Source: Candidatus Berkiella cookevillensis (GTDB lineage Bacteria > Pseudomonadota > Gammaproteobacteria > Berkiellales > Berkiellaceae). From it: DNA of 64,000 nucleotides. Positions 9,074 through 17,721 of this stretch are shown one piece after another (position 1 is the first letter of the stretch; each line of letters begins with the position of its first letter). The position numbers were made by a program, and so were the translations under genes. A model generated the notes under the pieces. The model searched no databases and was not told where the DNA came from. It saw only the letters and a list, made by a program, of their open reading frames with translations. Location: positions 2,418,001 through 2,482,000 of the forward strand of contig NZ_LKHV02000001.1 of assembly GCF_001431315.2 (NCBI RefSeq), written 5' to 3'.

Positions 9074-10324
9074 TTACATGCCATATCGTATTCCAGGTTT
9101 TAAACTCCTCAACTCTTCCTCAATGCCATGAACTAATTCAACACTTTCTCGAACATGTAATTTGCTCATTGAATTTTCCTCAGGTAATTGGCCATATGTT
9201 TTGACACATTCGTAGTTTCTAAATCCTGTAATTACTTCATTCATTAATTCATTTGTACTAAAACAATCAAATCGATTAGGATCTTCTAGAATAACGGGAG
9301 GGAATCCATGCCGGATCAGTTCTTTGTTTAAGACCATGACGCATAATGTTCGACAATTGGCATCCCAAAATGGGTGGATTCTTTCAAGGTAAGCAATGTT
9401 TTCAACAATTAGATGGAGCTTTTGCTCTTTAGTGGATGCTAAACTCATTTTACCTTCGTATTCGGCTAGAATCTGATCGATTCGTGAGACTAGCCCATCG
9501 CCATATAAAACGGTTTGTACTCTATTACATCGAACGGTGTAATCTTTATCGATACCAGAATGCAAACAAAGTTCGCGGTAACCGTTTAGAGTTTGAGTAG
9601 GTTCCTGCCCACGATTGGCAATACCAAAGCCCACAATATCTTCACTTATTCGATAAGGTTCTTTGCTAAGAGGATCTTCATTTAATTCATTCACGCCATT
9701 AATACACAAGGTGTGAAGCTCAATAATTTGATTGAACGTCAAAGGAGTATTAACATTCTCCATAGCATGATGAAAGCTTCTTGCCATCGCCAATAGACAT
9801 CCTGGTTCTCGCTGATCATAACTGGCAGCGGTTTCACTGCGTTGTTTGGTGCCATCTACAAATAAACGCCAACCGACATTATGATCTACTAAATCACTCA
9901 TGATTTCCTTAAAATCGCTTGTTCCATAATACTCATTAGGAACGATAGCAGGTTGACTCGGTTCTTGAGGCAGAGCTAACTCAATGAGTAATCCCTGATT
10001 CACCCAATTACAAATGGTTTCAAAAGGCTCAGGTGTATCAAACTTTAACTTATTGTTTAGTACATCTTTTTGCAAGGTTTTTTGCACAAACACTGGGTTT
10101 TGATTGAGCAAAATTTGTAAATTCCCCTTCATGCCCCCACTAGAACCCAATGCTTTAGCTAAATCATTCATCGATTTAAATTCTACTGGTGTTTCTTGTA
10201 GACTGCGGTAGAAGTCAGTTAATGCTTTTTTTAATAATATTTCTAGTCTTTTTTGTTCATTTGCTTGATTATCGTATGCAATATCGTGTGTTTGAAACAA
10301 GATCTTTGCAGAGTATCTATTCAT
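9074..10324 (-). CDS. Fic-domain protein (variant motif HPFWDANCR), candidate effector
   Basis: A 416-residue Fic/DOC-fold protein. Fic enzymes transfer AMP or another phosphate-containing group from a nucleotide-like substrate to target Ser/Thr/Tyr. The core motif is at residues 317-325, HPFWDANCR: catalytic His, Phe, acidic residue, Asn and Arg are kept, but both glycines of the usual HPFxxGNGR are replaced (Ala, Cys). The N-terminal 130 residues are helical with no match I know. It has AAGGGTG upstream of the ATG at 10324. It is a clear paralogue of the Fic gene at 11750 (shared GFGI, EAKM-like helices, LEDPNRFDCFS/LENPNRFDCFS) and is divergent from the LRR-Fic pair. Confidence 0.85.
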   Translation of the reverse strand: MNRYSAKILFQTHDIAYDNQANEQKRLEILLKKALTDFYRSLQETPVEFKSMNDLAKALGSSGGMKGNLQILLNQNPVFVQKTLQKDVLNNKLKFDTPEPFETICNWVNQGLLIELALPQEPSQPAIVPNEYYGTSDFKEIMSDLVDHNVGWRLFVDGTKQRSETAASYDQREPGCLLAMARSFHHAMENVNTPLTFNQIIELHTLCINGVNELNEDPLSKEPYRISEDIVGFGIANRGQEPTQTLNGYRELCLHSGIDKDYTVRCNRVQTVLYGDGLVSRIDQILAEYEGKMSLASTKEQKLHLIVENIAYLERIHPFWDANCRTLCVMVLNKELIRHGFPPVILEDPNRFDCFSTNELMNEVITGFRNYECVKTYGQLPEENSMSKLHVRESVELVHGIEEELRSLKPGIRYGM

Positions 10325-10595
10325 TATGAATCACCCTTCTTTAAAGCATTTATCTACTCATAAAGACCCAAGGATTGGTACGAAGTTCAAATTTCAAAAT
10401 TTAAATCAGGGCAGTTACACGATTAAGTCTGAAATTAGATTGAGAAAATGCAAAGAAATTTAAAATTAATGAAGAATAGATTATGTGCACGCAATTGCGT
10501 TGTAAGAAATCTTTCCTTTTATCAAAATAAAAAGTATAATGACTGACTCAAAATACTTGATCATAATCATAACTTGTGTGAAGTCAAAATAGAGT

Positions 10596-11753
10596 ATGTG
10601 CATGAAAATTAATTACCAGAGTTTAATTACACTTGATCCTAATCAGGTACTGAATATCGAAACTGGAGATTTTAAAAACCTTTCACTTAAGGAGTTAAGC
10701 GAAGAGCAATTTAAGGCATTCATTGAAAAAATATCCTTATGCCAGAACTTGCAATGTCTAAGCTTTGAGAGTTGTGAATTAGGTGAACTTTCTCCTTCTC
10801 GAATGCACATCTTATTGAACACAATAGCTCGGTTACCAAAAGTTCACAGTCTTGATTTATCCTGGAATAAACTTAAGCAATTTTCTGAAGAAGGATGGCA
10901 TCAAGTCTTTAAAGATTCTTATCAGAATAAAACTTTGAGAGTCCTAAACCTAAGCGGCAACGATTTAGGTAGCGTCAACCAGCTATGGTTCGATGCTTTT
11001 TGGCAAGGTATGAACCAGCAATTTCAACTGCAAAACCTAGATCTTAGTTGGAACGAATTAAGCCAATTATCATTGGCAGCGACAGAAGCACTTTGGATAA
11101 ATTTGAAAGCACTATCGAGTTTAACACATATCAACTTAGCAGATAATGATCTTGAACAGTTAGACAGCAATATTTTTGATAGATTTTTTGTCGGTATTCA
11201 TCAATGCAAAGCATTACAACGATTAAATCTTAAAGGAAATAATTTTGGTAAATTGCCTATGGAATCATTTCAAGCCTCTTTGCAAAATGTAGTTAAGCTC
11301 CCATTAATATTGTTCAATATTGCATATTGTGGACTTAATCAATTTGAATGCCACCAAGATCAAGTCGTGTCATTATTTGAAACATTATTTGAATGTGGCT
11401 CACTCAAGCATTTACACATAGAGGGGAATAATTTTAGTGCAGAGTCAATCCAAGTCCTCACGGATAAATTAAGTCAATCACAAGCGCCCTTATTAGTAGA
11501 CATCAAGGGAGATTTATCAGAGAGATTAAAAGAAGTTATTATTCAAAATCGTAAAGCTTTATTAGCATACTATAAAAATATTGGCAAAGATTTCGCTAAT
11601 ATTTTACCCTGCGAAATGGTAGAAGAAATCCTAAAAAAATATACATCTAATGAGATTGAAAAACCTATGCGTGAGAAAGTTTGGCAAGGGTATTTTCAAG
11701 AAAAAACTGAAGAAAACCCTGAACCATTATTAAATAAAAGGTATGATTTATGA
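10596..11753 (+). CDS. Leucine-rich-repeat protein (RNI-like), coupled to a Fic gene
   Basis: A 385-residue protein with about seven LRR units of roughly 37-39 residues, the long RNI/NLR type: LHSLDLSWNKL-like unit (HSLDLSWNKLKQF), LRVLNLSGNDLG, LQNLDLSWNELS, LTHINLADNDLEQ, LQRLNLKGNNFG, LKHLHIEGNNFS. The solenoid would form a protein-binding surface. After it comes a helical tail with ILPCEMVEEILKKY, which loosely resembles an F-box. There is no signal peptide. An ATG two codons later (10602) has a better spaced AGAG. Its stop overlaps the next start in ATGA, indicating translational coupling to the Fic gene. Probable secreted host-interaction protein. Confidence 0.85.
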   Translation: MCMKINYQSLITLDPNQVLNIETGDFKNLSLKELSEEQFKAFIEKISLCQNLQCLSFESCELGELSPSRMHILLNTIARLPKVHSLDLSWNKLKQFSEEGWHQVFKDSYQNKTLRVLNLSGNDLGSVNQLWFDAFWQGMNQQFQLQNLDLSWNELSQLSLAATEALWINLKALSSLTHINLADNDLEQLDSNIFDRFFVGIHQCKALQRLNLKGNNFGKLPMESFQASLQNVVKLPLILFNIAYCGLNQFECHQDQVVSLFETLFECGSLKHLHIEGNNFSAESIQVLTDKLSQSQAPLLVDIKGDLSERLKEVIIQNRKALLAYYKNIGKDFANILPCEMVEEILKKYTSNEIEKPMREKVWQGYFQEKTEENPEPLLNKRYDL

Positions 11754-13009
11754 ATGACGGCCCCCTGAAATCACTATTTTTTTCATATGTCTCAGATCAA
11801 GATACTCGTGAATTTTGGTTACTGACAAAGCATGCCTTAAAAAAATTGCTATTTCAATATCAGCAAAACCTCGATCAATTTTCTGACTTTGATACTCGAA
11901 AGCTTGCAGAAGTGTTTTATCGACTATTATCCAACCCAGGCAAGCTCCAATTAGAAAAAGACCCGTTATTTATTAGAGAACTGAATAGTGAAATTGTGCT
12001 TAGGCGTTGCGGAATAAACCTGGAGAGTGAAGAAGGGAAACTCGTGCAACAATGGATAGAACAAGGATTATTTTCTTATGCTGCTTTCGGGAGCAGTGAC
12101 ACGCCTAAGTCCATGCCAGTCATTCCAGAAAAGTTTTTAGATGAACATAATTCCTCATTAGCAATCAGTGAGCTGATAAGGCAACACAATTTATGGCGAC
12201 TGTTTGTCGGAGTAGGTAAGCAAAAAGAAGAATCTCCATTATCTTATCACCAGCGTCAACCAGGGGCATTGGCAGCGATGACCAAATCGCTTGCATTCGC
12301 GCTTTCAACTTTAGATCAGGATTTAGATTTTGATATATTAGTTAATATTCACCAAGCTTGTGTTGAGAGTGTTAATGGGGTGAATGATTTACAAAGTCAA
12401 TATACTCATAGTCCATATCGAGATAATCCTACCACCATTGGATTTGGGATTTCAATGAATGGAAATGATTGTAACAAATCAATGGATGGATATCGTGAAG
12501 CTTGTTTGCACCCTGGTCTAGGGATAGATTATTCTCTTACATCCAATCGAGTGAATACGACCCTATGGGGAGAAGCATTAAAGATACGAGTAAACGAAAT
12601 TTTAGCTGAATATAATGCCAAAATGTGTCTAGCTGCTACTCGTGAGGAGAAACTAAAAAATATTGTTTCTACCATTAGCTTGATTGAGCGTATTCACCCA
12701 TTTTGGGATGCTAACTGTCGAGCTATTTGTGTGATAGCACTCTTTCGTGAGCTGGCAAAACAAGGATTCCCACTATGTGTGTTGGAAAATCCTAATCGGT
12801 TCGATTGCTTTAGCAGTCATGAGTTGATGCAAGATGTAATTGATGGATTTTATAATTATGAATATTTATCAATGCACCAAGCATTTCCTGATGAACCCGT
12901 ATATTCTGGTGAAGAAACACAAGCTTGTCAGCTGTTACTACAGGAATTAAATGAAATCGCTATGGTTGAATTTAACTTATCTTCACCAAGAAATCTAAAA
13001 TTCGCTTAA
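11750..13009 (+). CDS. Second Fic-domain protein (HPFWDANCR), coupled to the LRR gene
   Basis: A 419-residue paralogue of the Fic protein encoded at 9074-10324. The core motif HPFWDANCR begins at His316, with the same two glycine replacements as its paralogue. Shared blocks include LWRLFVGVGKQK, YHQRQPGALAAM, GFGISMNG, NRFDCFSSHELM and a short C-terminal helix. The N-terminal region (about 1-120) is diverged, which suggests different targets or partners. It starts inside the stop of the LRR gene (ATGA), so both are made from one message. Transfer chemistry and target are unknown. Confidence 0.85.
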   Translation: MNDGPLKSLFFSYVSDQDTREFWLLTKHALKKLLFQYQQNLDQFSDFDTRKLAEVFYRLLSNPGKLQLEKDPLFIRELNSEIVLRRCGINLESEEGKLVQQWIEQGLFSYAAFGSSDTPKSMPVIPEKFLDEHNSSLAISELIRQHNLWRLFVGVGKQKEESPLSYHQRQPGALAAMTKSLAFALSTLDQDLDFDILVNIHQACVESVNGVNDLQSQYTHSPYRDNPTTIGFGISMNGNDCNKSMDGYREACLHPGLGIDYSLTSNRVNTTLWGEALKIRVNEILAEYNAKMCLAATREEKLKNIVSTISLIERIHPFWDANCRAICVIALFRELAKQGFPLCVLENPNRFDCFSSHELMQDVIDGFYNYEYLSMHQAFPDEPVYSGEETQACQLLLQELNEIAMVEFNLSSPRNLKFA

Positions 13010-13021
13010 CAAAATGGGTGC

Positions 13022-13078
13022 GCAGCAAGTTGGATAAACTAGATAATCCAATGAACCTCTAGTTTTACATCTTGCTGC
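13022..13078 (+). terminator. Nested inverted repeat after the Fic gene, possible terminator
   Basis: Outer arms GCAGCAAG and CTTGCTGC enclose inner arms AAACTAG and CTAGTTT, 13 bases after the Fic stop. No T-run follows, so intrinsic termination is uncertain; the structure itself is clear. Confidence 0.4.
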
Positions 13079-13153
13079 CATAATCAGTGTATTATCGCAT
13101 TTTTGAATTGGCTTACATTTATACTTACTGCTAAGGCTAAGCACTTTAACCCT

Positions 13154-13188
13154 TATTTCTCTAATTTTTTGAAAAAATTAGAGAAATA
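13154..13188. other. Perfect 35-base AT-rich palindrome
   Basis: TATTTCTCTAATTTTTT is followed, after one G, by its exact reverse complement. It stands between the Fic gene and a minus-strand membrane-protein gene. The near-absent loop and lack of a following T-run on the plus strand argue for a cruciform or operator as much as a terminator. Confidence 0.6.
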
Positions 13189-13290
13189 CATTGACATTAA
13201 AGTACTCTCTTTGAATAGCAAAGTTAAATCAAGATATTTGTAATACTATTGCGAAGCGCTTAATCGTTAAAGCTGCAACGATCTTATTAT

Positions 13291-14067
13291 TTATCTAGTC
13301 CATACTTCAGCTTTTTTCTCCTTAGCTGTAGGATATGGTTTATTCTTTGTTTGCTCATACAAAATAATGCTCAGTGGTATGAAATACATACAAGAAATAA
13401 AATACACAAAGATTTTGGAATTTTCAAATACAGTAAAGTGACCACATACATATATAATAAAACAATAAAGAACTACATGACAAAGCATCTCGATACCTTT
13501 GCCTTTCATACGCCTATTTGATTCAGATGCGGCTTTTCTAAAACTTATCTTATCAATAAGTATTATATTCACCATAATAGTAAGTCTGAACACTATATAG
13601 ACCCAAACAGCAAAGTATAAAACAGCACCAAAAGCATATAAAGAGCTATTATATCCAATCAGAATTTTCATTAAAACAGGAAGCACCAAAAGATAAAACA
13701 CAATTCCAAAAGCGTAGAGAAATAGCTCCTTATATATTTTAAAATCACACAGACCATCTATTAATCTAATATTTGCACCTCGAAATTTCTGGTGACTTAT
13801 CTTTAGAAGCATGGGGTATAAAATTGAATAGCTAATTATTGAAAAAAGAACAGCTGCAATATAAGTATTCCAATTTTCTAACAATCCATTAAGATATGTG
13901 TCAGTACTGATATCTAAATCAAATGCCTTCGAAGAAACACTATCACCCTGAATACCAATAAACGTCATAATCAATGAAAAAATCAGAAAATAATGTGGTA
14001 ACGAAATTGTTAGCTTGTAAGTTTCTTTAAATTGTTCTTTAATATTTTTTATCTTATTTTCAATCAT
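13291..14067 (-). CDS. Multi-span membrane protein, unknown
   Basis: About 258 residues from the ATG at 14067 (MIENKIKNIKEQFKETYK); upstream in-frame starts exist at 14121 and a GTG at 14163, but they add a poorly structured leader. About five or six hydrophobic segments are visible (HYFLIFSLIMTFIGI, AAVLFSIISYSILYPML, ELFLYAFGIVFYLLVLPVL, LYAFGAVLYFAVWVYIV, LCHVVLYCFIIYVCG, FVYFISCMYFIPLSIIL). The block KAASESNRRMKGKG resembles the AVKESFRLTKGR block of the protein encoded at 38124, so both may belong to one loose membrane-protein family. Function unknown. Confidence 0.65.
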   Translation of the reverse strand: MIENKIKNIKEQFKETYKLTISLPHYFLIFSLIMTFIGIQGDSVSSKAFDLDISTDTYLNGLLENWNTYIAAVLFSIISYSILYPMLLKISHQKFRGANIRLIDGLCDFKIYKELFLYAFGIVFYLLVLPVLMKILIGYNSSLYAFGAVLYFAVWVYIVFRLTIMVNIILIDKISFRKAASESNRRMKGKGIEMLCHVVLYCFIIYVCGHFTVFENSKIFVYFISCMYFIPLSIILYEQTKNKPYPTAKEKKAEVWTR

Positions 14068-14163
14068 ATTACTGCCGTATTTTCTATATTTAATATTCAA
14101 CTCAACTGATGAACATTTCATCAATATTACACTTAAAAATTTATTGATATATTGATGGATCAC

Positions 14164-14432
14164 ATCTGAGATATTTCATCAAGATACAATATGGTTGCAA
14201 TCTACATTTCCTAAAACGCCTTGTCAACGACACCATACAATATCTTAAATATTTAATGTATACACACTAATAATTAGTCACTGCTATCAAAATCATTATT
14301 ACGATCTTCTTATCTGGAAGGTGGATTATTGGCTCGTAGCAAAATACTCATAAAAAGTTATTATTGAAAGCATATTTAAACTCAGATTATCAACTCTCTA
14401 ATCATTTTCAGTTTGCCAGACTATCTAAACGA
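14164..14432. other. Intergenic, no feature seen
   Basis: AT-rich sequence between two minus-strand genes. I see no gene, RNA or strong hairpin; it should contain the promoter of the membrane-protein gene and the end of the Sel1 transcript. Confidence 0.3.
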
Positions 14433-16085
14433 CTACCCCCTATGCCGCTTCACCCATTCTGCAACAAGTGCCTTAGATCTTTTAATCTGATCAGGAGACA
14501 TTTTCTTTTCAAGAAGATTTAAATCTTGTTTAGCATTTGCATTGTCTTGACTTGCACTTAGGCTTAACCACATATGCGCTGTAGCATAATCTATCCCCAT
14601 TCCCCCCTTCATATATTTTAGCCCCATCGCATGCTGAGCCTCTGCAAGATCTTGTTCAGCCGCTTTTAAATACCATTTTTCTGATTCTTTCTCATCTCGA
14701 ACAACACCTTCTCCATTGGCATACATAATACCCAAATTATATTGCGCTTCAGCAATACCTTGTTCAGCTGCTTTTAGATACCACTTCGCTGCCTCTTTGT
14801 AATCTTGAGGCACACCATTACCATAATCATACATAATACCTAAACTATATTGTGCCCCACCTTCACCTTGCTCAGCCGCTTTCAAATACCACTTTGCAGC
14901 CTCTGTATAATCCTGAACAACCCCCTCACCCTGATCATACATGATACCTAGATTATACTGTGCTTCCACAATACCTTGCTCAGCCGCTTTTAAATACCAT
15001 TTTGCCGCTTCCTTCTTATCTTGAACAATACCTTCTCCATTGGCATACATAACACCCAAATTATATTGTGCGCCAACATCACCTTGTTCCGCGGATTTTA
15101 AAAACCATTTTGCCGCTTCCTTCTTATCTTGAACAACACCTTCTCCATTAGTATACATGACTCCCAAATTATACTGTGCACGAATATCACCTTGTTCTGC
15201 GGATTTTAGAAACCATTTTGCGGCTTCCTTCTTATCTTGAGCAATGCCTTCTCCATTGGCATACATAATGCCTAAACTATATTGTGCTCTGATATTTCCT
15301 TGCTCTGCAGATTTCAGATACCATTTAGCCGCTTCTTTCCCATCTTTAGAGACACCTTGTCCACTAGCGTACATAATACCCAAATTATATTGTGCTTCAG
15401 ACACGCCTTGCTCAGCAGATTTTAGATACCAGCTTGCTGCTTCTTTTGAGTCTTGAGTGACGCCTTTGCCTTTATCATACAAAAGCCCTAAATTATATTG
15501 CGCTTGTGCAACACCTTGTTCAGCAGCTTTTAAATACCATTTTGCGGCTTCTGTGAAATCTTGAGATACACCTTCTCCGCCAGCATACATAATTGCTAAA
15601 TTATATTGCGCATCAGCGATGCCTTGTTCAGAGGCCTTTAAATACCATTTTGCGGCTTCTTTTGAATCTTGAGTGACACCCTTACCTTCATCATATAGAA
15701 TAGCCAGATTATACTGTGCTTGCGCAACACCTTGTTCAGCAGATTTTAGATACCAATTTGCAGCTTCAGTATCATTTTGATCCACACCTTTACCTGTTGC
15801 AAACAAAACCCCAAGATTATATTGTGCTTCAGCATTGCCTTTTTCTGCATTTTTAAGAACTGTTTCATATATCTTGGTGTCATCAAGTGATGCTGGGTTT
15901 TCTGTAGATTCTATAGATTCCATAGATTCTATAGAATCTGCAGATTCGATAGACCCCATAGATTCCGTAGATTCTATAGAATCTGCAGATTCGGCAGACT
16001 CCATAGATTCTGTAAATTCTATAGATTGAGCTAAGATACTAGTTGAAATTCCTAAACTCAAAATCATACTGGCTAAAATTCTCAT
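14433..16085 (-). CDS. Exported Sel1-repeat protein (12 repeats) with Ser/Glu-rich linker
   Basis: A 550-residue protein that starts at an ATG with AAGGA nine bases upstream. A signal peptide (MRILASMILSLGISTSILAQ) is followed by about 45 residues of near-pure Ser/Glu/Asp with Met, Ile or Ala spacers (units such as ESMES, ADSIES). From about residue 84 there are 12 Sel1 (TPR-like) repeats of 36 residues, consensus AQYNLGIMYANGEGV then EAAKWYLKAAEQG; the last is degenerate. Sel1 proteins are protein-interaction scaffolds; in Legionella several (e.g. EnhC, LpnE, LidL) affect host interaction. Here export and the lack of other domains suggest a periplasmic, surface or secreted scaffold. The specific role is unknown. 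Confidence 0.9.
   Translation of the reverse strand: MRILASMILSLGISTSILAQSIEFTESMESAESADSIESTESMGSIESADSIESMESIESTENPASLDDTKIYETVLKNAEKGNAEAQYNLGVLFATGKGVDQNDTEAANWYLKSAEQGVAQAQYNLAILYDEGKGVTQDSKEAAKWYLKASEQGIADAQYNLAIMYAGGEGVSQDFTEAAKWYLKAAEQGVAQAQYNLGLLYDKGKGVTQDSKEAASWYLKSAEQGVSEAQYNLGIMYASGQGVSKDGKEAAKWYLKSAEQGNIRAQYSLGIMYANGEGIAQDKKEAAKWFLKSAEQGDIRAQYNLGVMYTNGEGVVQDKKEAAKWFLKSAEQGDVGAQYNLGVMYANGEGIVQDKKEAAKWYLKAAEQGIVEAQYNLGIMYDQGEGVVQDYTEAAKWYLKAAEQGEGGAQYSLGIMYDYGNGVPQDYKEAAKWYLKAAEQGIAEAQYNLGIMYANGEGVVRDEKESEKWYLKAAEQDLAEAQHAMGLKYMKGGMGIDYATAHMWLSLSASQDNANAKQDLNLLEKKMSPDQIKRSKALVAEWVKRHRG
14540..15836 (-). repeat. Twelve tandem 108-base units encoding Sel1 repeats
   Basis: The Sel1 array is visible as DNA repeats with a 108-base period; neighbouring units such as those around 15060 and 15170 are nearly identical. 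Such an array can gain or lose whole in-frame units by recombination. Confidence 0.85.
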
Positions 16086-16239
16086 TTCTATTTGTCCTTA
16101 GCGCTTTTCAAAACCTTTGTAAAAAACTATACTCATATTCAGCATAAAAATATAACTTTCACTAGAAATGACCAAAAATATCTGGCTTTAGTTTCAATAA
16201 CAACGATATTTATCAGTATATTTGGTTATAGCTCAAAAC

Positions 16240-16818
16240 TTAAAACCGCTTATGTACACAAGCATTATGACTATTCAGTTCATCAATCCATAACGCCTTT
16301 TCTGCATTATTTTCATGCAAAGACTGCTGTTCTATGCCTTTTTGTGTTTGATATGCATTGCAATATGTTTTCTGAATATTTGTTTCTATTTTTGTCGATT
16401 CATATTTTTTGATTCTTCTATCTAATGTTAATACATCTTTTGCAGCAGTCTCCATACCAGATTTTAAATGTGTATTCACAAGTGTTTGCTCGCTATGCAC
16501 TTGACCACTGGCCAACAGACAAGAATGTGCCATAAATATTTTTGCTAATTGAAGCGTATAATCGCTATTTATTGTTGGTACACCTTTACTTGGAAAACCA
16601 TGTTTAATCGTTTTTTTTATCTGCTCACCCAAACGATATTTATGGTACAAGTTTGCATTTTCTATTTTTTTTCCTAAACAAACCATTTCCATGACAGTAT
16701 TATGGTAATTAACATAAACATTATCTCTTTGGATAGACTGCTTATTGTATTCTTCAAATAAAGATATGAGTGCCTTTTCAAATTGTTCCCAATATTGAGT
16801 GAAGGTATAATTAATCAC
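16240..16818 (-). CDS. Hypothetical soluble protein, GTG start
   Basis: A 192-residue protein starting with GTG at 16818; the start is fixed by a strong AAGGAG nine bases upstream. It is mainly helical and charged, with no signal peptide or membrane segment (YWEQFEKALISLFEEYNK, LDRRIKKYESTKIE). Cys residues are scattered and no catalytic motif is evident. I recognise no family. It lies between the Sel1 gene and tpm on the minus strand with 150 bases to the next gene, so it is probably transcribed alone. Confidence 0.6.
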   Translation of the reverse strand: MINYTFTQYWEQFEKALISLFEEYNKQSIQRDNVYVNYHNTVMEMVCLGKKIENANLYHKYRLGEQIKKTIKHGFPSKGVPTINSDYTLQLAKIFMAHSCLLASGQVHSEQTLVNTHLKSGMETAAKDVLTLDRRIKKYESTKIETNIQKTYCNAYQTQKGIEQQSLHENNAEKALWIDELNSHNACVHKRF

Positions 16819-16921
16819 AGCTGTATCTCCTTGAAGATAATATATAGTCTTATGTTTTAAAATATTTTTTCTTTTTAAAAATCTATTTTGGATTGAAAAT
16901 ATATAGATTTTTTCTCTTAAC

Positions 16922-16950
16922 TTGACACAAGGCTAGAATTGAAATTAAAT
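16922..16950 (+). promoter_or_regulatory. Candidate sigma70 promoter for tpm
   Basis: TTGACA at 16922-16927 is a consensus -35 box; after 17 bases TTAAAT (16945-16950) matches four of six -10 positions. It lies about 100 bases before the tpm start on the same strand. Confidence 0.45.
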
Positions 16951-17051
16951 TCAGTAACCTCATAAATATAAAATATGTCAAAGCTAAGAAAGTTGACATG
17001 ATTAATAAGTGTAGTTCAATTACGCCACAACAATTATCAAGAGAACGTAGC

Positions 17052-17705
17052 ATGCATAAAGAATTTTGGCACAATCGATGGCAAAAAAATGAAATTGGTT
17101 TTGATCAAGAACAACCTAACACTTTGCTACAAAACTACTTCCATCATTTAAAGCTCAAGCCTAATGCACGTATTTTTGTGCCTTTATGCGGAAAAAGTGT
17201 GGATATGGTCTGGCTTGCTGAGCAAGGCTATCAGGTCATTGGCGTAGAACTCAATCTTCAAGCTTGTGAACTTTTTTTCAAGCACTATCAAATCCCTTAT
17301 CAAGAAACAAAAATCGAAGACTATACTATTTTTACTGCTAAAAATATCCGTCTGTTCGCAGGTGACTACTTTCAAGTCAGCAAAGAAATGATTGGATCTA
17401 TTGACGCGATTTATGATCGTGCCGCATTGGTTGCCTTACCTGCTGAAATGCGTGATGGTTATGTAGAAAAGACCTTAAGTCTCATGCAAGCGCATACACA
17501 AATACTTTTAATTACGGCTGGTTACAATCAAGCGATCATGCAAGGCCCCCCATTCTCTATAGATGACGCAGAAGTACACAGACTCTTTGACGCACATCTA
17601 AACATCCAATCTCTGCATAACCAGCCTGCACATATACCTTCTCATCTACAAGCACGTGGATTAACAGAGGCTATAGAGATGGTTTATCAACTGTCAAATG
17701 ATTAA
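17052..17705 (+). CDS. tpm: Thiopurine S-methyltransferase
   Basis: A 217-residue SAM-dependent methyltransferase of the TPMT family, which in bacteria methylates thiopurines and tellurium or selenium species. The N-terminus MHKEFWHNRWQKNEIGFDQ is the family signature and sets the start at 17052, behind GAGAA; the frame extends upstream to 16998 without family similarity. The glycine-rich SAM loop appears as VPLCGKSVDMVWLAEQGYQV, with acidic motif GVELN and later YDRAALVALP. Length matches the family. It converges on the Dot1-like gene with only 16 bases between the stops. Confidence 0.92.
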   Translation: MHKEFWHNRWQKNEIGFDQEQPNTLLQNYFHHLKLKPNARIFVPLCGKSVDMVWLAEQGYQVIGVELNLQACELFFKHYQIPYQETKIEDYTIFTAKNIRLFAGDYFQVSKEMIGSIDAIYDRAALVALPAEMRDGYVEKTLSLMQAHTQILLITAGYNQAIMQGPPFSIDDAEVHRLFDAHLNIQSLHNQPAHIPSHLQARGLTEAIEMVYQLSND

Positions 17706-17721
17706 AATTTACGTGTATACG

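Noticed and set aside
14540-15836. CRISPR-like array
   Set aside because: The 108-base periodicity is coding and matches Sel1 protein repeats; no spacer/repeat alternation is present anywhere in the window.
15835-16029. Plus-strand frame rich in Asp-Ser-Ile repeats
   Set aside because: It is the antisense of the Ser/Glu linker of the Sel1 protein; the GATTC/GAATC-rich repeats make low-complexity frames on both strands.
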